A DNA stretch of 64,000 bases from Arion vulgaris (GCA_020796225.1 CM036759.1:620001-684000), one strand, 5' to 3'. Shown: positions 1 to 12,085, counted from the stretch's first letter. The notes: generated from the sequence alone by a model not told the origin. Made by a program: numbers and translations.

Positions 1-199
1 AACTAGTTTCCATGGTGATGGATAGGAATAGTGTAAACCTGGTAGACACTAAAGTGCCAGAAAAAAGATCTGAGAATGGATGGGAGAAGGGGGGATAGGG
101 AGGGAGGAATGAAAAAGGGAAGATAACTAGGCTCATACTTGATTAACACGATACTGACATGTGGGAAAGACCGGTACAACCTGAAGAAGAAGATATAAG
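1..199. other. Unassigned sequence at the window edge
   Basis: I see no gene, repeat or RNA here. It leads directly into the 28-bp satellite. Confidence 0.5.
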
Positions 200-449
200 C
201 CCTACTTGGCTAATGTGAATTCTTGATCCCCTGCTTGGCTAATGTGAATTCTTGATCCCTGCTTGGCTAACGGAATTCTGATCCCTGTTTGGCTAATGTG
301 AATTCTTGGTCCCTACTTGGCTAATGTGAATTCTTGATCCCTACTTGGCTAATGTGAATTCTTGATCCCTACTTGGCTAATGTGAATTCTTGATCCCTAC
401 TTGGCTAATGTGAATTCTTGATCCCTACTTGACTAATGTGAATTCTTGA
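200..449. repeat. 28-bp satellite, left block
   Basis: About nine tandem copies of a 28-bp unit (core ACTTGGCTAATGTGAATTCT), each carrying an EcoRI-type GAATTC. The same unit resumes at 2,826 on the far side of a LINE-derived block, so the two arrays were probably one. Some units have 1-4 bp deletions. Confidence 0.92.
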
Positions 450-1390
450 GCACATTCCTAATTACATGTGAAGAAATGCAGATTCTTCTGTATAGCTTAT
501 ACTGCCCAAGTGACAGCAAGTGACATCTCGCTGTCACTTGATGAAATGAGTATCAATGATACAGCATGCATGGTGGTCGGTGATTTCAAAAGCCCCTCAG
601 AAAGATGGGGCTACCTCGAAACGAATAGCAGAGGCGTAGAAGTGGAAGACTGGGAGATAGAGAACAACCTGTTCCTCATCAATGCCCCAGGACGACCGCC
701 AACCTTCTACTCAAGAAGGTGGCATACGACTAGCACCCTCGATTTGGCCTTCGCAACAAGTGACCTCTCCACCAAAACAGTACGTATGGTCACAAAGCAA
801 CTCGGAGATAGTGACCATAGGCCCGTCAAACTGCAAGTGGACCTAAAATTTGTACCTGAGCCCAAAATGTGGTTGCCATGGCGGAACTACAAAAAAGCAA
901 ATTGGAAACAGTACAGGGCACTGACAGATGCCAATGTTGAGCTCATCAACATGCATGAAAAGAAACACATGCGATCCGTGGCAAGGAACTCTCATAAGCA
1001 ATCCTGAAAGCGGAATGGGAAACCATTCCTAGAGGCGCACAGAAGGATTACAAGCCATACTGGACAGCAGAGGATCAGAAGCTTGAAAACGACCTTGAAT
1101 TGGCAAGGAGTGAGGCAGAACAGGCACAGTCAGTAACGACCAATACTGCTTACAAGGCGGCAGCAGCTAAGTACAAGCGGGAGGTCAAACGATCAGCACG
1201 ACAGAGTTGGGTTGATAAGACCGAATCCATGAACCTTGATAGGGACGACCATAAATTGTGGAAGCTTGCAAAAGCGCTGAGTGACAAAAACACCAGCCGA
1301 CCCCCAATAGCCGACCCAAAATTAAGCTTAAAGTCAATGGGCAAGATCTTCCAGAAAGCAAGACCCCAACGTACCTTGGAGTCACGCTAG
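450..1390 (+). mobile_element. LINE endonuclease and linker (internally deleted copy)
   Basis: The frame from 468 encodes the end of an apurinic-type endonuclease: a GDF core (VVGDFKS), a TSTLDLAFA block and the terminal GDSDHRPV histidine motif. A linker rich in Lys and Arg follows to 1,390. The frame is broken near 1,005-1,100. Beyond 1,350 the sequence jumps to the post-catalytic RT segment (TPTYLGVTLDR, around 1,365), so the RT fingers and palm are missing. The order endonuclease, RT and RNase H fits the I/Jockey group. The element starts exactly where the 28-bp satellite stops. It could not move on its own. Confidence 0.8.
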
Positions 1391-2825
1391 ATCGAATTCT
1401 AACTTGGTGCCCCAGAAAATGCTACAGCAAAAGCGAGACATAGGCTCACAATGATGCCCAAACTCGCAGGCTCCACGTGGGGAGCAAACACCAGTGTCCT
1501 CAAAACACTCTACTCTGGAAGATTGCGACCGGTCCTGGAGTACGGCATTGCAGCGTGGAGTAGTGCATCCAACAAGCAGTTCACCAAAGTGAGCAACAGC
1601 CAAAATCATGCAATACGCATTATCACAGGAGCCATGGTCCATGCCCATCAAGGCGATGGAAACAATCACAGGCATCCAACCAATGGCAGATCGAAGGGAC
1701 AGAAAAGTTTTGGTGTTAGCTGAAAAACTTAAACGGCTTGATTGCCACCCTATATACGAAAGAATGAACGGATTCGGAAAGGGCAGGATACAGAGGACCA
1801 GCTTCACAAAAAATGCCAAAGTACTGACAACAGACCATCCGGACCTAGCAAACTGTAAAGTCAAATCAATCACGGCAACCGATAAGTGTCCGCAGTGGAA
1901 AACCAAAATTTTGGAACTAAGGGAATCAATCCCAGGCATACTGAAAAAGAGGAAAAAAATATGCGCAAGAAAAGTAACCACAGAAAAGCACATAGCAACC
2001 AAGTACCCTGAAAGTGAGTGGATCCACGTGTATACTGACGGATCGGCAGAGAACACAATCAGCGATGGCGGAGGTGGAATAGTGCTTAAACTCTCAAAGA
2101 AAGAACGGTCACGAAGCGATTGCCACAGGCAAATACTCAAATAACTACCGGACAGAGGCAATAAGAACAGCGGCCGAAATAATCCTAGAGAGAAGAGGCA
2201 CATCCCTCAACAAAGTCGTGATATTCACCGATGCTCTATTGGTCATCACGGCACTCAAAAGTGTAGGCAAAACAGAGCTCAATGAGCTGAAAGCGACACT
2301 CGATGCACAAGCGCTTTCACTCAAACGCACCATCATTCAGTGGATACCATCACACTGCAACATAAGCGGAAATGAACACGCCGACAAGCTAACAAAAGAA
2401 AGCGGCGGCTACCTCACACTGATCTCGAGATCTGTTATGAGGAAGTCAGAACAACCATCGGCTGGCACTATAAAGACAAATGGTCAAAAGACCATCCTCA
2501 GTATAACAACAGCGACGTGTACTATGGTCTGTCTCGTAGGGAACAAGTTGCCATCCTCCGCCTCCGTACCGGCCACAACAAGCTCCGCGCCCACATGTTT
2601 CACAAATTTAAAATTGGCACAACTAGCCTGTGCCCCTGCAAAAAGGCGGACATGATGGCAGAACACGTTCTGCAAGATTGTCAACTGATAGCAGGTATAA
2701 GAAAAGAAACCTGGCCCCAAAACACAGAGCTTCACGAGAAGATGTATGGAGGAACGGAGTCCCTTAAAAACACATCATGATAAAAGTTGGTTCATCAGTC
2801 TAGGCCGGGATCGCAAGAGAGAGAG
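1391..2825 (+). mobile_element. LINE C-terminal part: RT thumb, RNase H, zinc knuckle
   Basis: This continues the same LINE copy. From about 1,440 it shows the RT thumb region (RPVLEYGIAAWSSAS). RNase H follows in two frames: VYTDGSAEN at about 2,030 and IFTDA at about 2,218, then WIPSHCNISGNEHADKL at about 2,340, which hold the catalytic acidic residues and the His of the SHC motif. The C terminus at about 2,630 has a CPC-H-C knuckle (CPCKKADMMAEHVLQDC). At least three frameshifts make it a pseudogene. It ends in a GAGAGAGAG run where the satellite resumes. Confidence 0.8.
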
Positions 2826-3504
2826 AATTCTTGATCCCTACTTGGCCAATATGAATTCTTGATCCATACTTGGCTAATGTGAATTCTTGATCCCTACTTG
2901 GCTAATGTGAATTCTTGATCCTTACTTGGCTAATGTGAATTCTTGATCCCTACTTGGCTAATGTGAATTCTTGATCCATACTTGGCTAATGTGAATTCTT
3001 GATCCCTACTTGGCTAATGTGAATTCTTGATCCATACTTGGCTAATGTGAATTCTTGATCCCTACTTGGCTAATGTGAATTCTTGATCCATACTTGGCTA
3101 ATGTGAATTCTTGATCCCTACTTGGCTAATGTGAATTCTTGATCCATACTTGGCTAATATGAATTCTTGATCCATACTTGGCTAATATGAATTCTTGATC
3201 ACTGCTTGGCTAATGTGAATTCTTGATCCCTGCTTGGCTAATGTGAATTCTTGATCCCTGTTTGGCTAATGTGAATTCTTGATTCATACTTGGCTAATAT
3301 GAATTCTTGATCACTGCTTGGCTAATATGAATTCTTGATCACTGCTTGGCTAATGTGAATTCTTGATCCCTGCTTGGCTAATGTGAATTCTTGATCGCTG
3401 TGGCTAATGTAATTCTGATCCTGCTTGGCTAATGTGAATTCTTGATGACTGCTTGGCTAATGTGAATTCTTGATCCCTGCTTGGCTAATGTGAATTCTTG
3501 ATCC
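2826..3504. repeat. 28-bp satellite, right block
   Basis: About 24 tandem units of the same 28-bp repeat as at 200-449. TACTTGG, TGCTTGG and CATACTTGG variants alternate in places, suggesting higher-order duplication of two-unit blocks. Around 3,395-3,420 units are eroded by small deletions. Confidence 0.92.
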
Positions 3505-3600
3505 AGCGGCTGTTTATGAGCATGTCCTATCTCTTGTAATATTTATCCTCTATGAGAGCGGCTGTTTTATGAGCATGTCCTATCTGTTGTAATGTTTACC
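3505..3600. repeat. Two diverged copies of a ~48-bp sequence
   Basis: The segment beginning AGCGGCTGTTTATGAGCATG is followed by a second copy with small changes. It lies between the satellite and the LINE fragment. Origin not recognised. Confidence 0.6.
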
Positions 3601-4041
3601 ACTTATTAGTTTTATAATTTTGTACACTGTTGATTGGTCATATTTTTGTGCTGCTTCTTCTGCTAGTGCTGTGATGTCTTTGATATATATTCTTTTGTCA
3701 GTTCTCACATCCTGCTTGATTTCTTTGCTTGTATTTTTGTACTGTTCCTGGTATTTTGCTTTTAATCTTTCAGACTGCTTATACAAGTTTTTTTCTTTAG
3801 CATTCTTCTGTTGTCTTTTATTTCCCATGTTGTAGGTGTTATCCATTCTTTCTTTTTTCTAAGACGGTTCCCTAGGCAAGTTTTGTTGCTCTTGTTATAT
3901 ACAGATGCTATGTTGTCCCATGTTTGATTTATTTTGCCTCATCTAACCCATCAATTCTAGGACTTGGAATTTGTTCTTTAACTATAGTATAAAATTATCC
4001 TTTAACTTTTGAATGTTTTTCTGTTGCTTGTTTTTCTTAGT
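3580..4041 (-). mobile_element. LINE fragment: linker between endonuclease and RT
   Basis: On the minus strand the frames carry KKEWITPTTWEI, then VRTDKRIYIKDITALAEEAA and ending KLISGK. These are hallmark blocks of the linker between endonuclease and RT in RTE-like LINEs. The fragment is truncated at 3,580, before the RT domain. Its 5' side is interrupted at 4,042 by a TTAA-flanked DNA element and resumes at 4,964. Confidence 0.75.
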
Positions 4042-4045
4042 TTAA

Positions 4046-4959
4046 CTCTTTCCACGCTTTAAGCCGCATACTGTGCCACAGCGACTTCTGTTCCACGTTT
4101 TAAGCCGCACCCTGCGCCATCAAATGTTTCGTTCGCCGTTCGAGTTGGTTGTTGCGTCTCGAGTTGTTTCGTTTATACAAGTCTTTCTAGTTTTACTTCT
4201 ACTAATTTTAGTTTTAATAGTATTCTTCCGGTTCCTTCATTTTAATAGGTCACTTTCTCTTTCGATTTCATCGTACATTCACCCACGTTTCGATTTGCTT
4301 CAAGTTTATTTGTTGTTGTTACAGACGCAGCATTTGTAAACAGTTCAATGTGGGACCAGGCCTTTCATGTAATAAGCGTCCCATGCGTGTATCAGGCGAA
4401 CAGGCGCTGATTTTTATAGAAAAATGCATGGACAATTCAGATTATAGTAGTATTATAAGTAGTATTAGTAATGATTCCGATCCAGAATATAACGATGTGA
4501 ATCAGGCAGACGATCGTCATAATATAATGGATATCAAAGCCCAACTGGAGTTTGATGTAAACTTTTCATCATATCTTCATTTCTATTGGGTATATTGCCA
4601 TAACATTTTGCCTGGACTTCACAAATTGGATTACAAAATGATTTCTAGAAGCACATAGGGATACATTTTGAATATGTTGTTATAATGTCACGTAAGTGTT
4701 GCATATGTCACTAACAATTTATAATTTTTTATATTTATGTTGCCATATTTGCCCCAGTTTCTTCTAAAATATTCCATGTATTGCTATTTAACCTTGTTAT
4801 TCTAATAAGTTGTCCAGTTTTCTTCAAATTAGTATATGATAAGATATATATATGTTTATTTATTGATGAGTAGTTATGATTTGAAAAAATAACCCATTGC
4901 ATTTTTGCCTCCTTAAATTAAATGTGTACAACCGAGGAAATAAATGGGCGTGGAAAGAG
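4046..4959 (+). mobile_element. piggyBac-like element, internally deleted
   Basis: Perfect 12-bp terminal inverted repeats (CTCTTTCCACGC) are flanked on both sides by TTAA (4,042-4,045 and 4,960-4,963), the exact target duplication of the piggyBac superfamily. The 914-bp interior has a short ORF at 4,350-4,658 with an acidic, Ser-rich stretch (RVSGEQALIFIEKCMDNSDY, then SNDSDPEYND). It resembles the N terminus of piggyBac transposases, but no catalytic DDD core is present. It splits a minus-strand LINE whose reading continues on both sides. Related shorter copies lie at 36,838, 51,183/61,234 and 62,538. Confidence 0.8.
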
Positions 4960-4963
4960 TTAA

Positions 4964-5078
4964 GTTTGATATAAGCTGTGACTAGGTGGTGGTCGCTGAC
5001 AACATCTGCACCTCTCTTGACACCAACTAGCAGTGAACATTGCCATATGTTCATTAATTATCAGGTGATCTATTTGAC
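4964..5078 (-). mobile_element. LINE endonuclease end, upstream half of split LINE
   Basis: Minus-strand reading gives VKRGADVVSDHHLVTAYIKL, the final block of a LINE endonuclease with its conserved SDHH motif. The linker that should follow begins beyond the piggyBac-like element at 4,041, so the two pieces belong to one LINE. The 5' side is cut by a 32-bp array. Confidence 0.75.
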
Positions 5079-5757
5079 ACTCTACACTTCATACAACTAT
5101 CTCACAAAGTTGACTACACTTCATACAACTATCTCACAAAGTTGACTACACTTCATACAACTATCTCACAAAGTTGACTACACTTCATACAAATATCTCA
5201 CAAAGTTGACTACACTTCATACAACTATCTCACAAAGTTGACTACACTTCATACAAATATCTCACAAAGTTGACTACACTTCATACAACTATCTCACAAA
5301 GTTGACTACACTTCATACAAATATCTCACACAGTTGACTACACTTCATACAACTATCTCACAAAGTGGACTACACTTCATACAACTATCTCACACAGTTG
5401 ACTACACTTCATACAAATATCTCACACAGTTGACTACACTTCATACTACTATCTCACAAAGTTGACTACACTTCATACAAATATCTCACAAAGTTGACTA
5501 CACTTCATACAACTATCTCACACAGTTGACTACACTTCATACAAATATCTCACACAGTTGACTACACTTCATACAAATATCTCACAAAGTTGACTACACT
5601 TTATACAAATATCTCACAAAGTTGACTACACTTCATACAAATATCTCACAAAGTTGACTACACTTCATACAAATATCTCACAAAGTTGACTACACTTCAT
5701 ACAAATATCTCACAAAGTTGACTACACTTCATACAAATATCTCACAAAGTTGGTTAC
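5079..5757. repeat. 32-bp tandem array
   Basis: About 21 copies of a 32-bp unit (ACACTTCATACAACTATCTC then ACAAAGTTGACT). The main variants are AACTATC/AAATATC and CAAAG/CACAG. It borders the split LINE on the left. Confidence 0.93.
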
Positions 5758-5827
5758 ATATCAAACGTTGATTCCATAAATAATAACATTTAGTCTGTGA
5801 CATCATTTTAAATGTGTGATAACAGTG

Positions 5828-6288
5828 ACAGTAAATATGAAGATCTCAGCAACCACCAGTAAATATGAAGATCTCAGCAACCACCAGTAAATATGAAGAT
5901 CTCAGCAACCACCAGTAAATATGAAGATCTCAGCAACCACCAGTAAATATGAAGATCTCAGCAGCCACCAGTACATATGAAGATCTCAGCAACCACCAGT
6001 ACATATGAAGATTTCAGCAACCACCAGTACATATGAAGATCTCAGCAACCACCAGTACATATGAAGATCTCAGCAGCCACCAGTACATATGAAGATCTCA
6101 GCAGCCACCAGTACATATGAAGATCTCAGCAACCACCAGTACATATGAAGATCTCAGCAGCCATCAGTACATATGAAGATCTCAGCAGCCACCAGTACAT
6201 ATGAAGATCTCAGCAACCACCAGTACATATGAAGATTTCAGCAACCACCAGTACATATGAAGATCTCAGCAACCATCAGTACAGATGA
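5828..6288. repeat. 28-bp tandem array in the presumed 3' UTR
   Basis: About 16 copies of a 28-bp unit (GTACATATGAAGATCTCAGC plus AACCACCA). It ends about 8 bp from the stop codon of the host gene's last exon, so a transcript reading through would have a 3' UTR made of this repeat. Confidence 0.92.
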
Positions 6289-6295
6289 TGAACTG

Positions 6296-7602
6296 CTAAA
6301 TAGTTTCCTGAATATCTTGTGTATTAGTTAACAAACTTCTTGTTGCTGAACTACTACTATCTTGTGAATTAGTTAACAAACCTCTTGTTGCTGAACTACT
6401 ACTATCTTGAGAAGCTGTTGTGACTCCACTACTCTCTGATTTTCTTCTAGCTTGTACATCTAACGTTTCTAGAAGAGGCAACAACTCTTCTTCTTGATCA
6501 TTGGTGTCCTCAGAATTTAATGTTTGCCAAGATGAGGGAGTAGAGTAAACAAATGAACTTGTTTCCACTGGCTGTACTTGAGATGGGACAGAACCATTTA
6601 TCTGTACAGGCTTCACTGTTAAAATGTCTTCTAAATGTGGGCCACTGTCTTGTTTTGAATGAGCTTCTTGTATGAGAAATGAATTGTTCTTAGCTATCAC
6701 ATCAGATGTACTATTATGGCTCAAGGAACTAGGAGATAGTGTCTTGTAAAGGGACTGTTTGCCATGAAGAAGCTGACTTGGCTGTGTGTTTGTCTTTGGT
6801 GTAGTTCGATTAGAGTGTAAATGTGAGTTGTATGGAACACCCTGCCTAGAAGTGTTCACTGATGACATTGAATGAGAACGTGTTGGAATTATCACTGGGC
6901 CTATCAAAAGATCTTCAGATGCTGGATCGTTGACTTTACCCTGTACTGCCAGTAACGGCATCATTTCTTCTATGATAGATGATGTGTCAAACACATGAGA
7001 GGAGATTTCCCCAGACTCACTCAGAAGGCAAGTGTAAGATGGGATAGATGAAAATGATCTGCGTGACCACTCTGGTGGTTTGGAGATGACCCTACATGAC
7101 TCAGCATTATTCTCAGAACCATCAAAGTCTGTAGTACATGGTAGAAAATGTTTACTGTGACCTTCAACTATATTTCTTATGAATTCTGAATCCACAAATG
7201 ATGCAGTCACAGGTAGATTATTTTCTGTAGGCATTACAGGTGTTTGATCATTCTCAGACTGATTAATAGTAACACAAGTTCTTGGGCACAATGTACCAGA
7301 TGATCTACAAGGCTGATCTAATTCACTATACATTTCACAATTCTCTCTAAGCGCATGGTCATTTTGAAAAAAGTCATACCCAGTGTGTCTAGTTTGTTGT
7401 GGAGATGGTGACCTCTCGTACTGGGGGAACTGTGGTGGAACAGTCATTAGTTAAACTGTTCTCACTATTGTATATGCCACATGTTTCCTCATATGTTGGT
7501 GGAGCTTCATTGTGATCCTCATGGCTAATGAAGCTGGGACAATTGCTACTGCAACTTTGTGCTATGTCCATATATGAGGGTGGAGCTAGATCCTGATTGT
7601 TC
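6296..7602 (-). CDS. Host gene exon 4 (terminal): PPxY tail of a two-pass membrane protein
   Basis: The exon starts after an acceptor (CAGCTACAG, intron side 7,603) and finishes the codon split by exon 3 (AG|G). It opens with two WW-binding motifs, APPSY and APPTY, at about residues 155-159 and 182-186 of the predicted protein. A long Ser/Thr/Gln-rich region with no recognised domain follows. Near the end a 45-bp duplication gives two copies of a SQDSSSSATR block, and the stop is TAG at 6,296-6,298. The frame from the acceptor closes at 7,389; the long downstream frame (7,447 to 6,296) is one base out of register. Dropping one base, for example in the five-C run near 7,430, would join them. 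This is likely a cytosolic tail that recruits NEDD4-type ligases, inferred only from the motifs. Confidence 0.8.
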
Positions 7603-7694
7603 CTGTAGCTGAATATATTCCAGACAAGAATTGAATATATTTATCAAATCACACATCAATAATCTGATATCAACTCAATACCAACCTTAATATT

Positions 7695-9520
7695 AGATTA
7701 GATATATAGATATATATATATATAGATATGTAGAGATATGTATAGATATATAGATATCTAGAGCTATGTAGATATATGTAGAGATATGTAGATATGTGTA
7801 GATATGTAGAGATATGTAGATATATGTAGAGATATGTAGATATATGTAGATATATGTAGATATATGTAGATATATGTAGAGATATGTAGATATATGTAGA
7901 TATATGTAGAGATATGTAGAGATATGTAGATATGTAGATATGTAGAGATATGTAGAGATATGTAGAGATATGTAGAGATATGTAGAGATATGTAGAGATA
8001 TGTAGAGATATGTAGAGATATGTAGAGATATGTAGATATATGTAGAGATATGTAGATATGTAGATATGTAGAGATATGTAGAGATATGTAGAGATATGTA
8101 GAGATATGTAGATATGTAGAGATATGTAGATATGTAGATATATGTAGAGATATGTAGAGATATGTAGATATATGTAGAGATATGTAGATATATGTAGATA
8201 TGTAGAGATATGTAGAGATATGTAGAGATATGTAGATATGTAGATATATGTAGATATGTAGAGATATGTAGAGATATGTAGAGATATGTAGATATGTAGA
8301 TATGTGTAGATATGTAGATATGTAGATATGTAGAGATATGTAGAGATATGTAGATATGTAGATATATGTAGATATATGTAGAGATATGTAGAGATATGTA
8401 GATATGTAGAGATATGTAGAGATATGTAGAGATATGTAGATATGTAGATATATGTAGAGATATGTAGATATGTAGATATATGTAGAGATATGTAGATATG
8501 TAGAGATATGTAGAGATATGTAGAGATATGTAGATATGTAGATATGTAGATATGTAGAGATATGTAGAGATATGTAGAGATATGTAGAGATATGTAGATA
8601 TATGTAGATATGTAGAGATATGTAGAGATATGTAGAGATATGTAGATATATGTAGATATATGTAGAGATATGTAGATATGTAGATATATGTAGAGATATG
8701 TAGATATGTAGATATATGTAGAGATATGTAGATATGTAGATATATGTAGAGATATGTAGAGATATGTAGATATGTGAGATATGTAGATATGTAGAGATAT
8801 GTAGATATGTAGAGATATGTAGAGATATGTAGAGATATGTAGATATATGTAGATATATGTAGATATGTAGAGATATGTAGATATGTAGAGATATGTAGAG
8901 ATATGTAGATATGTAGATATGTAGATATGTAGAGATATGTAGAGATATGTAGAGATATGTAGATATGTAGAGATATGTAGAGATATGTAGAGATATGTAG
9001 AGATATGTAGATATGTAGAGATATGTAGATATATGTAGATATGTAGAGATATGTAGAGATATGTAGATATGTGTAGCTATGTAGAGATATGTAGAGATAT
9101 GTAGAGATATGTAGATATGTAGATATGTAGAGATATGTAGAGATATGTAGATATGTAGAGATATGTAGATATGTAGAGATATGTAGATATATGTAGATAT
9201 GTAGATATATGTAGATATGTAGAGATATGTAGATATGTAGATAATGTAGAGAATGTAGATATGTAGAGATATGTAGCTATGTAGAGATATGTAGAGATAT
9301 GTAGATATATGTAGATATGTAGGATATGTGAGATATGTAGATATGTGTAGCTATGTAGAGATATGTAGAGATATGTAGAGATATGTAGAGATATGTAGAT
9401 ATGTAGATATATGTAGAGATATGTAGAGATATGTAGAGATATGTAGAGATATGTAGAGATATGTAGATATGTAGATATATGTAGATATGTAGATATATGT
9501 AGAGATATGTAGAGATATGA
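7695..9520. repeat. GTAGAGATAT-type microsatellite, ~1.8 kb
   Basis: Irregular mixture of 8-12-bp units (TAGAGATATG, TAGATATG, TAGATATATG). Long open frames on the minus strand (YISTYLHIST repeats) are products of the repeat, not genes. Small deletions appear at about 8,773 and 9,240-9,340. Confidence 0.95.
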
Positions 9521-9572
9521 CTTGGCAAACATAGTTTTCTAAATTAAGGTAAACATACACACATAAGTTTAT

Positions 9573-9807
9573 GGGGGTCTCTGTGGCTGAGCCTCTTGCC
9601 TTTGAGTCGAAGGTCGTGGTTCGAATCCGGCCGCGCGTTCTGTTCATGAGTGCAGTTTTTCCAGAGACCTCTAGGATTGTTGCTGGAGCTACGGAGTTCG
9701 TGCTTTGTGCAATACTCTTGGCAGGTGGCTTGCCATTTCTGTGGAGAGGACGAGCCATATGGGGAAAACCGGTGCAATGAAGTCAATCTGGCTTTAAAAC
9801 CCTTTAA
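9573..9807 (+). mobile_element. tRNA-derived SINE with 12-bp target-site duplication
   Basis: A perfect pol III B box (GGTTCGAATCC, 9,620-9,630) and an A-box-like TGGCTGAGC 5' of it mark a tRNA-like head. The tail ends in a T/A-rich GGCTTTAAAACCCTTTA. The element is bracketed by identical 12-bp repeats ACATAAGTTTAT (9,561-9,572 and 9,808-9,819), as expected for LINE-mediated insertion. Its central GGAGCTACGGAGTTCGTGC motif recurs in degenerate form at 22,770 and 37,560. Confidence 0.85.
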
Positions 9808-9819
9808 ACATAAGTTTAT

Positions 9820-11560
9820 ACTACTCTATCACAACATGAAGTGAACATTATGATACTCTATCACAAACATGAAGTGAACATTATGATACTCTATCACAAC
9901 AAGAAGTGAACATTATCACAACATGAAGTGAACATTATGATACTCTATCACAAACATGAAGTGAACATTATGATACTCTATCACAAACATGAAGTGAACA
10001 TTATGATACTCTATCACAAACATGAAGTGAACATTATCACACCATGAAGTGAACATTATCACAACATGAAGTGAACATTATCACAACATGAACTGAACAC
10101 TATGATACTCTATCACAAACATGAAGTGAACATTATGATACTCTATCACAACATGAAGTGAAAATTATCACAACATGAAGTGAACATTATGATACTCTAT
10201 CACAACATGAAGTGAACATTATGATACTCTATCACAAACATGAAGTGAACATTATGATACTCTATCACAACATGAAGTGAACATTATGATACTATATCAC
10301 AAACATGAAGTGAACATTATGATACTCTATCACAACATGAAGTGAACATTATCACAACATGAAGTGAACATTATGATACTCTATCACAACATGAAGTGAA
10401 CATTATGATACTCTATCACAAACATGAAGTGAACATTATGATACTCTATCACAACATGAAGTGAACATTATCACAACATGAAGTGAACATTATGATACTC
10501 TATCACAAACATGAAGTGAACATTATCACAACATGAAGTGAACATTATGATACTCTATCACAACATGAAGTGAACATTACAATACTCTATCACAACATGA
10601 AGTGAACATTATGATACTCTATCACAACATGAAGTGAACATTATGATACTCTATCACAAACATGAAGTGAACATTATCACAACATGAAGTGAACATTATG
10701 ATACTCTATCACAACATGAACTGAACATTATGATACTCTATCACAAACATGAACTGAACATTATGATACTCTATCCCAAACATGAAGTGAACATTATGAT
10801 ACTCTATCACAAACATGAAGTGAATATTATGATACTCTATCACAACATGAACTGAACATTATGATACTCTATCACAACATGAAGTGAACATTATGATACT
10901 CTATCACAAACATGAAGTGAACATTATCACAACATGAACTGAACATTATGATACTCTATCACAACATGAAGTGAACATTATGATACTCTATCACAACATG
11001 AAGTGAACATTATCACAACATGAAGTAAACATTATGATACTCTATCACAACATGAACTGAACATTATGATACTCTATCCCAAACATGAAGTGAACATTAT
11101 GATACTCTATCACAAACATGAAGTGAACATTATGATACTATATCACAAACATGAAGTGAACATTATGATACTCTATCACAACATGAAGTGAACATTATGC
11201 TACTCTATCACATGAAATTATGATATCTATCACAACATGAAGTGACATTATGATACTCTATCACAAACATGAAGTGAACATTATGATACTATATCACAAA
11301 CATGAAGTGAACATTATGATACTCTATCACAACATGAAGTGAACATTATCACAACATGAAGTGAACATTATGATAATCTATCACAACATGAAGTGAACAT
11401 TATGATACTCTATCACAACATGAAGTGAACATTATGATACTCTATCACAACATGAAGTGAACATTATGATACTCTATCACAACATGAACTGAACATTATG
11501 ATACTCTATCACAAACATGAACTGAACATTATGATACTCTACCACATGAACTAATGAGGA
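9820..11560. repeat. Compound 20/32-bp tandem array
   Basis: Units of CACAACATGAAGTGAACATT followed, in most units, by ATGATACTCTAT. Short (20-bp) and long (32-33-bp) units alternate irregularly. It begins immediately after the SINE. A deletion-rich stretch lies at 11,200-11,240. Confidence 0.93.
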
Positions 11561-11565
11561 GGGGA

Positions 11566-11770
11566 GGTTTGGCTAAACACATTGTGACAACCGGTAAAAT
11601 TGAGGGTAGACGAGACAGAGGAAGAAAGAGAAAGTTTTCAATAGCCTGACTTCATGGCACGGTAGAGCGTCAACATTTGAGTTGATAGCAAACACAAACG
11701 ACACAGATTTGTGGAGATCCATGATCGCCTATGCTGTCGGCACGACACCTGATGATGATGATCACATGAA
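11566..11770 (+). mobile_element. RTE-type LINE 3' end
   Basis: The segment matches, with divergence, 20,275-20,455. Both encode the LINE C terminus (glycine-rich linker, a DSLTSWH-like block, then the RSMIAY/EIHDRL region). Both end in a GATGATGAT microsatellite, the usual RTE 3' tail. Too short to be functional. Confidence 0.75.
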
Positions 11771-11774
11771 CTGA

Positions 11775-12085
11775 ATATTATATGAGAACGCAAACAAAAG
11801 CAGACAAGAAAATAACAAGCAAACAACAAGAAAACAACAAGCAGAGAACAAGAAAACAACAAACAGACAAAAGAAAACAAAAGCAGACAAGAAAACAACA
11901 AGCAGAGAACAAACAAACAACAAGCAGACAAGAAAACAACAAGCAGACAAGAAAACAACAAGCAGACAAGAAAACAACAAGCAGAGAACAAAATAACAAG
12001 CAAACAACAAGAGAAAACAACAAGCAGAGAACAAAATAACAAGCAAACAACAAGAGAAAACAACAAGAAAACAAAAGCAATGATT
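11775..12085. repeat. A/C-rich tandem array beside exon 3
   Basis: Repeats of about 19 bp (AAAACAACAAGCAGACAAG) and variants. Open frames through it on both strands are low-complexity artefacts. It ends about 35 bp from exon 3. Confidence 0.9.

Noticed and set aside
200..6288. CRISPR-like appearance of regularly repeated 28-32-bp units
   Set aside because: Units are contiguous without unique spacers and the context is a eukaryotic genome.
9077..9532. Overlapping minus-strand ORFs of 83-151 residues with YISTYLHIST repeats
   Set aside because: They are translations of a short-period microsatellite.
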